Positions 16,578 through 26,530 of a DNA stretch of 64,000 nucleotides are shown here, piece after piece. Each line of letters starts with the position of its first letter. Position 1 is the stretch's first letter. The notes below the pieces were generated by a model. The model was given only the letters and a program-made list of their open reading frames with translations. It did no database searches and was not told the origin of the DNA. The stretch is from Cognatishimia maritima (lineage in GTDB: Bacteria > Pseudomonadota > Alphaproteobacteria > Rhodobacterales > Rhodobacteraceae): assembly GCF_900129685.1 (NCBI RefSeq), contig NZ_FQWM01000001.1:434001-498000 (forward strand). The letters are read 5' to 3'. The translations under genes and the position numbers were made by a program.

Positions 16578-17153
16578 TCAGGTTTTTTGCTGATCAACCT
16601 GATCGCTTTGTGGCACGAAGTCCGAATTGTCACACTTCATCAAAACTGCAGGCCCCCAATCGGTGGCCACCACATCCCCATAGGCGCGAAACCCGAGGGC
16701 TACATAAAGGCCCACGGCATGCGTGTTGTTGGGGTCAGGATCGGTAGCGATGACGGGTGCCCCTTCGGCAAAAAGCGTCGCCATATGTTGCGCAATAAAG
16801 CGCTTGCCATGCCCTTGCCCCAGCATATTGGGATCGGCAAGATAAAGATCGATCCCGCGCGCACCCTTGGGCAGATCGGCGAAGTGGTGATCAAAGTCCC
16901 AGCCATGAACGCTATAGTCTTGGATATAGGCAAACGGGTGCTGGTCGAGGGAAACGATCCAGCTTCGGACCAAAGGACGCGCAAGTTCGGCGTCAGTCAA
17001 CGGCTCATCATCGCCCCACCATTCCCGCACATGTGGGTGTTTGCGCCATGCCTCGATCATCGGCAAATCCGAACGCGCGACGCGGCGAAACTGATATGTC
17101 TGAGGATGTGATATTGAACACCCCCCCCCTGTCTCGTCAGTAAAACTGCGCAA
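16578..17153 (-). CDS. GNAT acetyltransferase (AAC(6')-like), start uncertain
   Basis: A GNAT-fold protein resembling the aminoglycoside 6'-N-acetyltransferase / Acetyltransf_8 group. It has YQFRRVARSDLPMIEAWRKHPHVREWWGD near the start, acetyl-CoA loop LGQGHGKRFIAQHM, and DPNNTHAVGLYVALGFR at motif B. The natural substrate cannot be told. No ATG lies between the upstream terminator and the domain. The only in-frame start is TTG at 17153 with no ribosome site, and a run of nine G at 17121-17129 sits between it and the domain. A GTG just after the run is out of frame. It may be phase-variable, mis-sequenced, or start at a rare codon. Confidence 0.72.
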   Translation of the reverse strand: MRSFTDETGGGCSISHPQTYQFRRVARSDLPMIEAWRKHPHVREWWGDDEPLTDAELARPLVRSWIVSLDQHPFAYIQDYSVHGWDFDHHFADLPKGARGIDLYLADPNMLGQGHGKRFIAQHMATLFAEGAPVIATDPDPNNTHAVGLYVALGFRAYGDVVATDWGPAVLMKCDNSDFVPQSDQVDQQKT

Positions 17154-17173
17154 TGTTTGCGGTGCGAGGCAAC

Positions 17174-17201
17174 AAAAAACCCGCGCGAAAAGGCGCGGGT
17201 T
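17174..17201 (-). terminator. Terminator of the DUF924 gene
   Basis: Read on the minus strand, AACCCGCGC and GCGCGGGTT form a 9-bp stem with a short loop, followed by a T run. It starts 25 bp after the DUF924 stop codon and separates that gene from the GNAT gene. Confidence 0.88.
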
Positions 17202-17225
17202 CAAAGCATTCCATCGGCGACCCGA

Positions 17226-17798
17226 TCAGGCTGCTTGCAGTTCCTGAACAGTTGCGCCGTAGCCACCTTTGTCCAAAAAAGCTTTCTCAGCTTCGGTGCA
17301 GCGTCGATCCAGATCTGCGTTGCGGTGCGGGAAGCGACCAAACATGCGGATCACCTCGCGGTGGGCGCGGGCGTGCAACAAGTTGTTTTCTGCATTCTCC
17401 AGCCGATCTTTGATCAGACGCACACAGCGATCCTGATCACACAGGTTTTCTGAATGCATTAGCGGCATGTAAAAGAACATGCGTGCAGGTTGATCGATCT
17501 TAAGATCCCACCCTTTTTTTATCGCTGATTTCGCCACGGCTAAGGCGCGCCGGTCCGAGGCAAACGACCGACCGTCGCCGCGGAACATATTGCGCGAAAA
17601 CTGGTCCATCAGAATGATGTAGGCCAGACACCCGCTTGGGTAGGTCATCCACTGCCCCAAGCCGCCTTTCATGGCTTTTTCCCAATCGGGCAAAAAGCGT
17701 TCTTTAATGGTTTCGTCCAGTGCGTCGGACGCTACGTACCAGTCTTTTGGCTCTACCTCATCAAGCCAAAAACTCAGTATCTCTTCAGGCCCTGCCAT
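17226..17798 (-). CDS. DUF924 family protein
   Basis: A 190-residue soluble, helical protein that matches DUF924: EEILSFWLDEVEPKDWY at 5-21, the hallmark LIxMDQFSRNMFRG pattern (ILMDQFSRNMFRG, about 73-85), FFYMPLMHSENL near 120 and HREVIRMFGRFPHRN near 157. The fold resembles TPR-like helical proteins; function is not established. AAGGAG seven bases before ATG 17798 fixes the start, rejecting an eight-residue longer frame. It has its own terminator. Confidence 0.9.
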   Translation of the reverse strand: MAGPEEILSFWLDEVEPKDWYVASDALDETIKERFLPDWEKAMKGGLGQWMTYPSGCLAYIILMDQFSRNMFRGDGRSFASDRRALAVAKSAIKKGWDLKIDQPARMFFYMPLMHSENLCDQDRCVRLIKDRLENAENNLLHARAHREVIRMFGRFPHRNADLDRRCTEAEKAFLDKGGYGATVQELQAA

Positions 17799-17893
17799 AG
17801 CCCTACTCCTTTTCAGAGACATTGATCTATTACAAAAATGTTACACACGTTCTTAACGGACAGAAAAGTCATTTTTTGCTTCAAAACCGACAT

Positions 17894-19147
17894 TTACCTC
17901 TCATTGTCGCTTTCCATCGACTCATCGGCGGCAATTTGGGCAACTTCCAGCGCTATTGGCGAGGAGGTTGGCGAAAGTGCGGCGAAACTTGATGTGTCTT
18001 CGATGGATTTTGCAGGGCGCTTAACCATCCGGTAGGCGGCGTAGGCGGCAAGAACGGCCATCAAGGCCGTCATATAGCCGAAATAGGCAACTGCGCCAAA
18101 TCTGTTCATCAACCAACCGATGGCGATTGGGCCAATGATGGCGCCAAGCCCATTCACAAAAAGCAAACTGCCAGAGGTCCCCGCCATTTCATCGTGCTCG
18201 ACAAAGTCATGGGTGTGGGCCAGCAACAGCGAATAGAGCGGGTTCACCGTGCCGCCTAATACAAAGGCCGAAACTAAAAGTGCGGTGAAATTTTCGATAT
18301 AGATTGACCCGGCAAATCCGCCGAACACGCTGGCGCAGGACACCAGCATGATCAAAACGCGCCGGTCCATGCGATCTGACAGCCAGCCGATTGGGAACTG
18401 CGTCACCAGGGCACCCACGTAAAAGGCAGCCACAAACATCGAGATTTCACGCACGGACATCCCAACTTCTGTGCCAAAAACCGCCGCCATACCGAACTGC
18501 GCCGCGAACATACCCCCCAGCAGGAAAATCCCGACAAACCCCAAAGGCGAAAGCGACCAAAGGTTGCGGAAACTCATGCTTTTGGATTGATCAAAGGCCG
18601 GCGTGGGCACGACGGAAAGCAAGATGGGCGCGAAGGAAATCGAAACCAGAACCGAGGGGATCACGAACAGCGCAAAGCCAGAAGGATCACCCAAAAGCAA
18701 CAGCCCCTGCGCCGCAATGATGCCCAGCATCTGAACGATCATGTAAAACGACAGCGCCTGCCCACGGGTCTCATTGCTCGCGGCGTTGTTCAGCCAACCC
18801 TCGGCGGTCACATACACACCTGAGAAGCAGAACCCGATCACAACGCGGATCGCGACCCATGCCCAAGGGTTGGACACCACCGGAAAGAGGATCAAACAGG
18901 CTGAAATGAACGACGCTAGCGCTGCGAAGACTCGCACATGGCCAACCCTGCGGATCATCTCTGGCGTCAGCTTGGAGCCGCCCAGAAACCCGACGAAATA
19001 GGCGGACATCACATAGGACATCTCTGTGGTGGAAAATCCTTCGATTTCCCCGCGCACGCCCAACAAGGTCCCGTGCATGCCATTGCCCAGCATCAAGAGC
19101 AATATCCCAAGCAACAAGGCCCAGGCACCCGCTAGAAACTGCACCAT
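17894..19147 (-). CDS. MFS permease
   Basis: A 417-residue, twelve-helix major facilitator superfamily protein of the inner membrane. The loop between helices 2 and 3 is GGSKLTPEMIRRVGHVRVF, and a second copy of the pattern, GWLSDRMDRRVLIM, is found mid-protein. The C-terminal tail is short, acidic and Ser-rich. Relatives in this group are often annotated as sugar or drug efflux; the substrate cannot be assigned. ATG 19147 has GGGAG at a good distance. It follows queA on the same strand after a 100-bp gap. Confidence 0.88.
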   Translation of the reverse strand: MVQFLAGAWALLLGILLLMLGNGMHGTLLGVRGEIEGFSTTEMSYVMSAYFVGFLGGSKLTPEMIRRVGHVRVFAALASFISACLILFPVVSNPWAWVAIRVVIGFCFSGVYVTAEGWLNNAASNETRGQALSFYMIVQMLGIIAAQGLLLLGDPSGFALFVIPSVLVSISFAPILLSVVPTPAFDQSKSMSFRNLWSLSPLGFVGIFLLGGMFAAQFGMAAVFGTEVGMSVREISMFVAAFYVGALVTQFPIGWLSDRMDRRVLIMLVSCASVFGGFAGSIYIENFTALLVSAFVLGGTVNPLYSLLLAHTHDFVEHDEMAGTSGSLLFVNGLGAIIGPIAIGWLMNRFGAVAYFGYMTALMAVLAAYAAYRMVKRPAKSIEDTSSFAALSPTSSPIALEVAQIAADESMESDNER

Positions 19148-19247
19148 TATCAAATCTCCCGCGCCGCGCGGACTTGCGTCGACTCACAAATTCGCGCCTA
19201 ACACACTTGCCGCTTCCGCCACAATGTCTGTGAACGCCTTGGCTGAT

Positions 19248-20294
19248 TTAGGGCAAAAGAAGCGAGGAATCGCCGTAAGAGAAGAACCGATACTCTTGAT
19301 CGATGGCGTGGCGATAAATCTCGCGCACCCTGTCCTGCCCCATCAATGCTGAAACGAGCATCATCAAGGTTGATTTCGGCAGGTGGAAGTTCGTCATCAG
19401 TGCATCAGTGACCTGAAACTGAAAACCGGGATAGATGAAGATATCCGTTTCGCCCTCCCACGGGGCAATCTCTCCGCCACGTGCGGCGCTTTCGATCAGA
19501 CGTAGGGCGGTTGTGCCCACCGGGATAACCCGACCACCCTGCGCTTTGGTCTCAGCGATTTCAGCTGCGGCCTTTTCGCTGACGCGCCCCCATTCGGCGT
19601 GCATCTTGTGGGTGGTGACATCATCGACCTTGACCGGCAGGAACGTCCCTGCTCCGACGTGCAGTGTGACATGTGAAAACTGGACACCCAAGGCGTTTAG
19701 TTTGGCCAGCAGTTCTTCATCAAAATGCAAAGATGCGGTCGGCGCGGCGACCGCGCCGGAATGACGTGCAAAGACCGTTTGATAGTCTGTCCTATCCTGT
19801 TCATCCGCAGGGCGTTTCGCAGCGATGTAAGGCGGCAAAGGCATGGCACCCGAAGATTGCAGCGCGGCTTCAAAGGCTTCGCCTTCGGCATCAAACCGCA
19901 ACACTGCCTGCCCATCCTCTTTGCGCAGCAGTTCTGCCGAAAAATCTTCGGCGAAATGGATCAGCTCACCTTCTTTGATTTTCTTCAACGGCTTCAGCAA
20001 CGCGCTCCATTGGCCTTCACCTTTGGGGTCAAGCAAAGTGACTTCGATCTTGGCCTCAACAGGGCCTTGCGCGCTTTCACGTCGCCGCACGCCGGTCAGA
20101 CGCGCCGGGATCACCTTTGTGTCGTTCAAAACCAACCGGTCGCCGGGGCGGAAGAATTGCGCGATATCATGCACATGGGCATCAGTGATGGTGTCAGCTG
20201 TTGCCACCAACAGCTTCGCAGAAGTGCGCGGTTTGGCGGGCCGGGTCGCGATCAGGCGCTCTGGCAGGTCAAAGTCAAAATCAGATAGCTGCAT
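19248..20294 (-). CDS. queA: tRNA preQ1(34) S-adenosylmethionine ribosyltransferase-isomerase
   Basis: QueA transfers and isomerises the ribosyl moiety of SAM to preQ1 in tRNA, giving epoxyqueuosine at the wobble position. The 348-residue protein shows family landmarks: [18 protein letters not shown] near the start, [18 protein letters not shown] near 48-65, and [15 protein letters not shown] and [19 protein letters not shown] in the C-terminal half. It lies 17 bp downstream of the large AsmA-like gene, so both are probably on one transcript. No other queuosine genes are in the window. Confidence 0.97.
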   Translation of the reverse strand: MQLSDFDFDLPERLIATRPAKPRTSAKLLVATADTITDAHVHDIAQFFRPGDRLVLNDTKVIPARLTGVRRRESAQGPVEAKIEVTLLDPKGEGQWSALLKPLKKIKEGELIHFAEDFSAELLRKEDGQAVLRFDAEGEAFEAALQSSGAMPLPPYIAAKRPADEQDRTDYQTVFARHSGAVAAPTASLHFDEELLAKLNALGVQFSHVTLHVGAGTFLPVKVDDVTTHKMHAEWGRVSEKAAAEIAETKAQGGRVIPVGTTALRLIESAARGGEIAPWEGETDIFIYPGFQFQVTDALMTNFHLPKSTLMMLVSALMGQDRVREIYRHAIDQEYRFFSYGDSSLLLP

Positions 20295-20311
20295 CGTGTC
20301 CTAGTCCGGCG

Positions 20312-23300
20312 TTACTCTGCCCCGATGGAGGTATCCTGCGATGGCTCAGCATCCGGCACCTGCGTCGGGCGGCGGAAAATCTCGCGAAGGAAGCCCGGCG
20401 TCAAGACCGAAAGCGGATTGACGGAAACGGAGGGCGACTCCGAGGTGCCCCGAAGGCTGTAGTTGAACCCAAACAGCCCCTCTCCGCGTTTTGAGACGGG
20501 CCGCCCAATGGCGTTGAGCATATAGATCGGCGACACGACGCCCTGCATGTCTAACTGTCCGGTGCCAAGGTGATAGATGCCATCCATAGAAATGCCCATA
20601 GACGGGCCAACCGCACTGCCCTCGGTCAAGTGCACATATGTCGGGTTCAATTCAAACGCAGCATTGATATCAGCAAAGGCAATGCCCGTGCCACCCAACT
20701 GATCCAGCAGACCCACCACGCTGATCGCATTCAGAAGTTCTGCCATCGCCGGAGCATCTTTGATCCGCACCGACGACGCGTTCAGCCGACCAGCAAAATG
20801 CCCATCGGGCCCATTGGGCTGCAACGTCACGTCAAGTTGCCCGCCTTGGGCCTGTTTCAGAATGCCGGCAGAGCGCATGGTGCCGCCCGCGTCTTCTGAT
20901 TGAATGCGCACGGCAGAGCGCCCATTGCTCGGGACAACGGCACCTGAAATCGCGGCGCCGCCGTTGACCTGCGAGGTGAATTGCCCGCTGAACCCGCCCG
21001 ATGTGGAGAACAAACCTTTCAAGCCGGTCAGCGCAATGCCTTCGGAAATCGTGACCCGATCAAGGGTCGCGTCGATCCTGATCCCGGCACCTGCCGCAGC
21101 CGCTTCCCCGCGTGCAACGGACGGCGCATTGCGCAGATCAAGCCGCCCGCTGCGCAACACCACATCCGGCGCGCGGCCTGTGCGCCCCACGAGATCAGCA
21201 CTGCCCGAGAGCCAATTGCCAACCTGCACATCACTCAGCGCGACGCGGTCCAATCCGCCTTCGGGCTTTAACGTGATCCCGCCCTGCGCCTTCAGTCCCG
21301 GCGCGTCCAATGTCAAAAGGTCGACCGTCATTGGGCTGCTGAGCGTGCCTTCAACACTCAGGCTCGCGACTTGGTCTGCCGGTTTGAACCAACCCAAGGA
21401 GGCCACGCCCATCGTCAACCCGCGCGTATCTGTTGTGACCGAAAACCGGCCTGGCTCGCCCTTTTGAAACGCCAGTTCAAAGGCACCCTTTCCGCGGCCA
21501 GACACCAGGTCACTGGTCAGACCGATGTTGAATTCATCGATGAATTGCTCGCTCAGGTCCACTGTGCCCGAAACGCGGCTTTCCCCGCTGTTGTCGGGCC
21601 CTAAGCCAGTTACAAAGGTCGCATCAAAGGGCACGGCCCCAATCCGCCCCGGACCTGAAATGGTCAGGCTGTCATTGGTCGCACGCACATCTAAGATTTG
21701 GGCGGCGATCACCTTGTCCTTCACGAAATGGTCGCTGCGCACATCGGTCAGGCTGGCCGCGACATCAAACACAACATCGCCTGCTGGCAGCTTTGCTTTC
21801 AGAGGCAAGCTCAGTTTACCAACGGTTTGAGCACGGCCTTGCGCCAGATCGACAGGCAAATTGGCTTTGCTCAGGAACGACAGCGGCGCGTGATCCAACA
21901 GCGCCAATGTCGCGGTAATCGTGCCGTCGGTGCGCAGATCAACCACTGCCGGTGGTGGCTTCATCTTCGTGTCCGGGATGACAAATGTCGTCCCCGCAAT
22001 TTCAATACCGCCGCCCTGCCCGGGGGACACGGTTCCGCCATGGGCCATGACGGCAAACCTATCTTCATGAAACACGGCCTGCCCGCGCCCATTTGTGACG
22101 ATCGGCAGCGTCTTTGCGTAGCGGACCGAAGCCTCCTCGAAATGAAAGTCAACATAGGGCTGCAGCCCGCCCCTTGGCGCGGATCGCAGGGCGAGATTGA
22201 TGTCCGTCAGGCGGCCGTCGTGAATGTTTTCGTCGATCCATTCACGGGTTTTGGGAACGGATTGTTCTGGCCACCAGGTCAACACGCGGCGTGCATCCAG
22301 CGCATCCATATGGCCGTTGACGGCAATCTGCCAGTCGTCATCCAGCGCCCGAATATCGGCATCAAGCACCAAAGAATGCCCCTGATCTTGAACCAGCATC
22401 TCCCCAATTTGTAGCGAAAACGGTTCAAGCTGCAGGTGTAGGTCCGCACGTGCGCGATCAATGGAAACCGGTGTTTCAAATAGGTCTGCGGGGTTCCCTG
22501 ACAGTTCCGTCAAACGAATTTGCGCAATCAGCGCATTAGGCAAACCGCTGTCCACCTGCTCAAGATGGGCCTTGCCTTCGGCCCGAGCTGTGATCCACGA
22601 GCTTTCCACAAAAAGTTCATCAAAACGGATCGTATTGCTGCCCGGCAGATAGGTCAGATAGCTGCGCGCTGCGCGAAACGGAATGCCGGTCAGGTCGCGG
22701 TCTGGCTGGATGATGCCTTCGCCCACCTGCAAAGCCGCGCTGAGGGGGCCGAGCGCACCTGTTTCATCAATTTCGACCCGCATCGCGCCAGAAATTGGAG
22801 CGCGCAAGATATCAAGCCATGCCAAAGCAGGGGATTGCGTCGCGATATCTTCCGAAGCGACATCATCGACGATGATCCCGATCCCGGCAGAGGTTTCACC
22901 AATCGCGCTTTCGTAGTTGAATTCCAAAGTCGAAACATAATCTCGCCCGCCCAAAAGCGCCAAGTTTGCCGAGATACGCAGTTGGTCCTCAGCACGGCGC
23001 ATCTGCAATTGACCGCCATCAATCGTCCACGCCCGTTTGGCGCGCAGGTCGTCAAACTGAACCGTCAACGCATCAACGGTGACATTCGTTAGCCGTTCAA
23101 ATTGCGAAAAGGAAAGCCAACTGTCGATTTGCTCAATCAGATCAGGCAAGGTGATATCGGCGGCAACTCCTGCGTTTGCTCGCTCTTCGGCACCCGACAG
23201 GCTGTCTTGGGCCTCTCCAAAAGAAACCACCATTTGCCCGGTTTCAGCGCGACGCGCCTTTAGAAAAACGCCTGACAAACGAATATCTCGCGGCGCGACC

Positions 23301-23692
23301 TGACGTTGCAGCAAGCGCCGATAGGATAGCGAAGTCTCAGCCTCGGAAAACTCAAGCGCGGGTCCGCCATTTATCGGTCTGATCACAACCCGTTCGAGCA
23401 GAATGCGCGGGTGCCAATCTGCCTGGACTTCAACTGTCAGATTATCAAACCGCACCGAGGCTCCGGGCAGCGCCTTGGAAAATTCCGTGATCGCCCGGTC
23501 GCGCACCCAATCCGGTGCGGTGATTGTGCGGCCATTGATGTAAAGCAAACTGCCCGCAATCGCGACACAGGTCACAAGCACCAGAACGATGCTGCCCAGC
23601 ACCATCCACCAGCTCCAATGCCGCCTACGCCGATCGGCACCTGCCTTTAGCGGCTGGGCCTCACGGCTTTCTGTCGAAGGGGTTTCGCTCAT
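20312..23692 (-). CDS. Large AsmA/DUF3971 family envelope protein
   Basis: A 1126-residue protein anchored by one N-terminal membrane helix (about residues 28-52) after a short polar segment, with the rest in the periplasm. The long beta-rich body, with RDIRLSGVFLKARR and repeated strand patterns, and a C-terminal region with IRIDATLDRVTISEGIALTGLKG and SPSVSVNPLSVLTPGFLREIF, match the YhdP/DUF3971 branch of AsmA-like proteins. That branch is thought to form lipid-conducting bridges between membranes. The final 25 residues are polar. It shares a transcript with queA and is divergent from bcp. Confidence 0.85.
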   Translation of the reverse strand: MSETPSTESREAQPLKAGADRRRRHWSWWMVLGSIVLVLVTCVAIAGSLLYINGRTITAPDWVRDRAITEFSKALPGASVRFDNLTVEVQADWHPRILLERVVIRPINGGPALEFSEAETSLSYRRLLQRQVAPRDIRLSGVFLKARRAETGQMVVSFGEAQDSLSGAEERANAGVAADITLPDLIEQIDSWLSFSQFERLTNVTVDALTVQFDDLRAKRAWTIDGGQLQMRRAEDQLRISANLALLGGRDYVSTLEFNYESAIGETSAGIGIIVDDVASEDIATQSPALAWLDILRAPISGAMRVEIDETGALGPLSAALQVGEGIIQPDRDLTGIPFRAARSYLTYLPGSNTIRFDELFVESSWITARAEGKAHLEQVDSGLPNALIAQIRLTELSGNPADLFETPVSIDRARADLHLQLEPFSLQIGEMLVQDQGHSLVLDADIRALDDDWQIAVNGHMDALDARRVLTWWPEQSVPKTREWIDENIHDGRLTDINLALRSAPRGGLQPYVDFHFEEASVRYAKTLPIVTNGRGQAVFHEDRFAVMAHGGTVSPGQGGGIEIAGTTFVIPDTKMKPPPAVVDLRTDGTITATLALLDHAPLSFLSKANLPVDLAQGRAQTVGKLSLPLKAKLPAGDVVFDVAASLTDVRSDHFVKDKVIAAQILDVRATNDSLTISGPGRIGAVPFDATFVTGLGPDNSGESRVSGTVDLSEQFIDEFNIGLTSDLVSGRGKGAFELAFQKGEPGRFSVTTDTRGLTMGVASLGWFKPADQVASLSVEGTLSSPMTVDLLTLDAPGLKAQGGITLKPEGGLDRVALSDVQVGNWLSGSADLVGRTGRAPDVVLRSGRLDLRNAPSVARGEAAAAGAGIRIDATLDRVTISEGIALTGLKGLFSTSGGFSGQFTSQVNGGAAISGAVVPSNGRSAVRIQSEDAGGTMRSAGILKQAQGGQLDVTLQPNGPDGHFAGRLNASSVRIKDAPAMAELLNAISVVGLLDQLGGTGIAFADINAAFELNPTYVHLTEGSAVGPSMGISMDGIYHLGTGQLDMQGVVSPIYMLNAIGRPVSKRGEGLFGFNYSLRGTSESPSVSVNPLSVLTPGFLREIFRRPTQVPDAEPSQDTSIGAE

Positions 23693-23778
23693 CTGCGCCG
23701 CAAAAGGCCCGTTTCAGTTGCTTGTCGTGATCTCTGCCCTAGCATATAGCCAATGGAAAATATCCCCAAGGAGCTGAC

Positions 23779-24246
23779 ATGCTGAACATCGGCGATATCG
23801 CGCCCGACTTTACGCTGCCGGACACAGACGGCGCACTGGTAACGCTTTCGGCGCAAAAACCAAGCCCTGTTGTGCTGTTTTTCTACCCACGCGACAATAC
23901 CAAGGGCTGCACTGTCGAAGCGATTGACTTTAGCCAAGCACAGGAAGCGTTTGAAAAGACGGGCGTAAAGGTCTTTGGCCTATCCAAGGACAACCTCGCC
24001 AGCCACGCGAAGTTCCGCGATAAACAGGGGCTGACCGTGCCCTTGCTGTCAGACGAAGAAAGCACCGTCTGCGAAGACTACGGCGTCTGGGCCGAGAAAA
24101 AGATGTATGGCAAGACCTTTTACGGCATCGTGCGGACAACTTTCCTGATCGATAGCGATGGGAAGATTGCGAAAGTCTGGAAGAAGGTCAAAGTGCCCGG
24201 TCATGTCGACGACGTGCTCTCTGCCGCGCAGGAGCTGGCCAAGTGA
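23779..24246 (+). CDS. bcp: Thioredoxin-dependent peroxiredoxin, Bcp/PrxQ type
   Basis: It reduces hydroperoxides in the cytosol. The 155-residue protein has the peroxidatic cysteine C44 in DNTKGCTVEAIDF. Many PrxQ proteins have a resolving cysteine five residues later; here that position is I49, so a 1-Cys mechanism or another partner is likely. C98 in STVCEDYGVW is common in the family. AAGGAG five bases before the ATG fixes the start. The stop overlaps the start of the next gene by four bases. Confidence 0.93.
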   Translation: MLNIGDIAPDFTLPDTDGALVTLSAQKPSPVVLFFYPRDNTKGCTVEAIDFSQAQEAFEKTGVKVFGLSKDNLASHAKFRDKQGLTVPLLSDEESTVCEDYGVWAEKKMYGKTFYGIVRTTFLIDSDGKIAKVWKKVKVPGHVDDVLSAAQELAK

Positions 24247-25067
24247 AGCCCTTGGCAGAAATGGCGGTCGAGGTTCTGACCACGGCGGACGGGCGCGCAA
24301 AGACTGAAATCTCTCGCCGCCACGCAGCCTCATGGTTCGCAGCGCGCAAAGCAGGGGAAGCGGTTGAAATCGGGACGGCCTCACCTCCCTTGCGTCCCGC
24401 CCGTCCGAAAAAACCAGAGCTGCTGTCGCCTCGTGATGTGCCCCGCCGCCGCGCCGGATCGCGCCCTGGTCAGATTGCATTGCTGCACGCGGTCGCGCAT
24501 ATCGAACTCAATGCCGTTGATCTGCATTGGGATATCATTGCGCGTTTCACCGACACCAAATTTCCACTGGGCTTTTACGACGATTGGGTCAAAGCCGCAG
24601 ATGAGGAAAGCAATCACTTCAACCTTGTTTGTGATTGCCTCGAACAGCTTGGCAGCTTTTACGGAGACCTGCCGGCCCACGCTGGCATGTGGCGCGCCGC
24701 CGAAGACACGGTTGACGATCTGATGGGGCGACTGGCAGTTGTGCCCATGGTGCTTGAGGCACGCGGGCTTGATGTGACCCCCGGCATGATTGAAATTTTC
24801 CAGAAAGCGAAACTCGACCAAGTGGTTGACGCGCTGAACGTGATCTACGCCGAGGAAGTTGGACATGTGGCCTATGGCTCCAAATGGTTCCACTTCCTCT
24901 GTGGCCGCCATGACCTCGACCCCAAAGAGACATTCCACGGCTTGGTACGTACCTATTTTCACGGCGCGTTAAAGCCGCCCTTCAATGAAGAGAAACGCGC
25001 AGAGGCCGGACTGCCGCCGGACTTCTACTGGCCCCTAGCTGACGAAATTCCCGCCAAGTCGCGCTGA
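24243..25067 (+). CDS. DUF455 ferritin-like protein
   Basis: A 274-residue protein of the DUF455 family, a ferritin-like four-helix fold. HAVAHIELNAVDLHWDII (about 81-98) and ADEESNHFNLVCDCLEQLG (about 119-137) carry the spaced Glu/His residues expected to bind a di-metal centre, as does YAEEVGHVAYG near 201-211. The reaction is unknown. The GTG start overlaps the bcp stop (GTGA), so the two are translationally coupled, which hints at a role in oxidative-stress or metal handling. Confidence 0.88.
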   Translation: MKPLAEMAVEVLTTADGRAKTEISRRHAASWFAARKAGEAVEIGTASPPLRPARPKKPELLSPRDVPRRRAGSRPGQIALLHAVAHIELNAVDLHWDIIARFTDTKFPLGFYDDWVKAADEESNHFNLVCDCLEQLGSFYGDLPAHAGMWRAAEDTVDDLMGRLAVVPMVLEARGLDVTPGMIEIFQKAKLDQVVDALNVIYAEEVGHVAYGSKWFHFLCGRHDLDPKETFHGLVRTYFHGALKPPFNEEKRAEAGLPPDFYWPLADEIPAKSR

Positions 25068-25222
25068 TTTTGGCAATTCCCTGCCGATAAAGTCGCGAAA
25101 ATCTGCCCTAAGTTGTGCGCCACCGCAAATTCCTTGCGGCGCTGGACTCGTCCCGTTAATGGATTTCCAGCGCTGCTGGGGACAAAAGTACGCGCGTAAC
25201 AGGGACTTAAAAGGGACGGGAT

Positions 25223-26530
25223 GTGAGAACACGTCTGGCTATCCATACGCATGCGTTTCTGGAACGCTTCTTTCCAGAACGCCGACTATTTCTGCGCTCT
25301 GACACAGACACGCGGTTTATCCGCCTGAAGCCAAGCACGCAGCTGGTCGCGTTTTCAGGCATGGCACTGCTGGTGGCCTGGAGCATTATCGCGACCGCCA
25401 TCCTTGTGATGGACAGCATCGGGTCGGGCAACTTCCGTGAACAGGCGCGCCGTGATCAGGAAACCTATCAGCTGCGCCTGAACGAAATTTCCAGCGAACG
25501 TGACATGCGCTCTGCCGAAGCGGTGGCCGCGCAGGAACGCTTTACCACAGCGCTTGAGCAGATTTCGGTGATGCAGTCTCAGCTGCTGCAATCGGAAACG
25601 CGCCGCAAAGAACTGGAAACCGGGATCGAGGTCATTCAAGCCACGTTGCGGCGCACCATGAAAGAACGCGAGGCCGCGCGCGAAGAAGTTGCGCAATTGC
25701 AAAATGAAGACAACGCCGACACAACCGTTGCGTCCAACGACCTGAACGCAGAGGGCGTTGGCGCCTTGGCCACTGCCCTATCCGAAACCGCCCGTGAACG
25801 CGACGCAGTCTTTGCCGAAGCGCAAAAAGCCATTGCGCTGGCGGATGACATGCGGCTGGAACTCAAACTGCTGGAAGAAAAGAACGATCAGATCTTCCGC
25901 CAGCTTGAAGACGCGATGACCGTCTCTGTTGAACCGCTGGAAAAGATGTTCACCCAAGCGGGACTGTCGACGAAGTCCCTGTTGGAGGAAGTCCGCCGTG
26001 GCTACACCGGACAAGGTGGTCCGCTGACGCCTCTGTCTGTGTCGACTTCCGGCGGCGAGATGGATGCCAACGCGCTGCGGATGAACCAAATCCTGAACGA
26101 TCTGGACCGCTTGAACATGTACCGGATCGCAGCGGAAACCGTCCCCTTCGCCAATCCAGTGAAATCTGCCGTGCGCTACACCAGCGGCTTTGGCATGCGC
26201 TGGGGGCGCATGCACAAAGGGTCTGATTTCGCAGGTCCACACGGTACACCGATCTACAGCACCGCCGATGGCGTTGTGGTGCATGCCGGTTGGCTTTCGG
26301 GATACGGGCGGCTGATCAAGATTAAACATGCCCATGGAATCGAAACCCGCTACGCCCATCTGGCGAAAATCCGCGTAAATGTGGGCCAAAGGGTCTCGCG
26401 CGGGGAACTGATTGGTGATATGGGCAATTCTGGGCGGTCTACCGGCACGCATTTGCACTATGAGGTGCGCGTCAATGGCAAGGCCGTCAATCCGATGACT
26501 TTTATTAAGGCTGCACGAGATGTTTTCTAA
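25223..26530 (+). CDS. M23 family metallopeptidase with coiled coil
   Basis: A 435-residue envelope protein. A cytoplasmic N-terminus is followed by one membrane helix (about 41-63), a long coiled coil (about 70-215) and a C-terminal LytM/M23 domain (about 310-425). Zinc-site motifs are visible: MHKGSDFAGPHGTPIY (the HxxxD pair) and THLHYEVRVNG (HxH). It should cut peptidoglycan cross-links or activate amidases. The GTG start at 25223 has AAGGGACGGG upstream. It overlaps the bactofilin gene by 11 bp; M23-bactofilin pairs shape cells in other alphaproteobacteria. Confidence 0.92.
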   Translation: MRTRLAIHTHAFLERFFPERRLFLRSDTDTRFIRLKPSTQLVAFSGMALLVAWSIIATAILVMDSIGSGNFREQARRDQETYQLRLNEISSERDMRSAEAVAAQERFTTALEQISVMQSQLLQSETRRKELETGIEVIQATLRRTMKEREAAREEVAQLQNEDNADTTVASNDLNAEGVGALATALSETARERDAVFAEAQKAIALADDMRLELKLLEEKNDQIFRQLEDAMTVSVEPLEKMFTQAGLSTKSLLEEVRRGYTGQGGPLTPLSVSTSGGEMDANALRMNQILNDLDRLNMYRIAAETVPFANPVKSAVRYTSGFGMRWGRMHKGSDFAGPHGTPIYSTADGVVVHAGWLSGYGRLIKIKHAHGIETRYAHLAKIRVNVGQRVSRGELIGDMGNSGRSTGTHLHYEVRVNGKAVNPMTFIKAARDVF

